Below, in pieces: positions 63,889 through 64,000 of a stretch of 64,000 nucleotides of DNA. The translations under genes and the position numbers were made by a program. The notes below the pieces were generated by a model. It ran no database searches, was not told the origin of the DNA, and saw nothing but the letters and a program-made list of their open reading frames with translations. The first letter of the stretch is position 1, and each line of letters opens with the position of its first letter. The DNA is taken from positions 744,001 through 808,000 of the forward strand of contig CP021238.1 of the NCBI GenBank assembly GCA_002291465.1, written 5' to 3'. Source of the stretch: Mycobacterium lepraemurium. Its GTDB lineage: Bacteria > Actinomycetota > Actinomycetes > Mycobacteriales > Mycobacteriaceae.

Positions 63889-64000
63889 ATGTCAATGAAA
63901 CGTGTGGTCGGCGCCCCCGCGGTGGCGGCTGGCCTGGCCATCTCCGCGGCGACGCTGAACGCCGGGTCGGCCTACTCGGCTCCGCTTGACCCCCCGCCGC
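63889..64000 (+). CDS. Start of a secreted protein (truncated by window edge)
   Basis: ATG 63889 follows AAGGGGG and opens a frame to the window end: MSMKRVVGAPAVAAGLAISA, ATLNAGSAYSAPLDPPP. This is a typical mycobacterial signal peptide with a proline-rich mature start. No domain is visible in the 37 codons. It may be co-transcribed with the LpqH-like gene, 34 bases upstream. Confidence 0.6.
   Translation, partial: MSMKRVVGAPAVAAGLAISAATLNAGSAYSAPLDPPP

Overview
The window is high-GC DNA from a Mycobacterium. Gene content and order match the cholesterol-catabolism (KstR regulon) locus of M. tuberculosis, roughly Rv3551 to Rv3483, read here in reverse. PE/PPE genes interleaved with this locus in M. 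tuberculosis are absent, and several genes are broken, so this is a non-tuberculous relative. The species cannot be named from sequence alone. Rv numbers below are recognised homologues from memory, not search results.

Layout. 1-2.9 kb: the end of the KstR2 (rings C/D) regulon: ipdA (cut by the window edge), echA20 and two short-chain dehydrogenases around a near-perfect KstR2 operator. 3-12 kb: fadA5 with an NTF2-like gene and a ddn-type nitroreductase, divergent from cyp125-fadE28-fadE29-chsH2-chsH1-ltp2, the side-chain degradation operon. 12-18 kb: chsH3 and kstD, divergent from hsaE-hsaG-hsaF (a MIRU-like element sits between hsaG and hsaF). 18-20.3 kb: three consecutive pseudogenes (Rv3531c, Rv3530c and Rv3529c homologues) behind an intact KstR operator. 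20.3-31.4 kb: kshA, ltp3/ltp4/DUF35, an LLM oxidoreductase, cyp142 and echA19. 31.5-39.5 kb: fadD19, a short accessory block with a deletion scar, then fadD17-fadE27-fadE26 and fdxD. 39.5-51.1 kb: hsd4A and the complete mce4 import operon (yrbE4AB, mce4A-F, mam4AB). 51-64 kb: housekeeping and accessory genes (otsA, cpsA, amidase, two dehydrogenases behind a further KstR-type operator) mixed with decaying genes (fetAB-like transporter, hydrolase, secreted protease) and an LpqH-like protein.

How it works together. Mce4 imports sterol. CYP125 and CYP142 oxidise C26. FadD19/FadD17 form CoA thioesters. FadE26/27, EchA19/ChsH3, Hsd4A and FadA5 run the first beta-oxidation rounds. FadE28/29, ChsH1/H2 and Ltp2 remove the last three carbons. 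KstD and KshA open ring B, HsaE-G finish the ring-A fragment, and the KstR2 genes handle rings C/D. Nine divergent or upstream KstR-type sites tie most of this together.

The most unusual structure is a pair of DUF559 (restriction-endonuclease-like) genes at 11.3 and 30 kb. Each is bracketed by its own palindromic repeat with shared CCGARCGTG termini, and a solo copy of the repeat lies at 2.96 kb. This arrangement resembles a REP-element/partner-gene system. Other points of interest are tandem KstR operators between convergent genes, an inverted repeat in the mce4 promoter region, a MIRU-encoded 18-residue peptide, and clustered gene decay. Several lesions are single-base changes in G/C runs, so sequencing error must be excluded before all of them are taken as biology.
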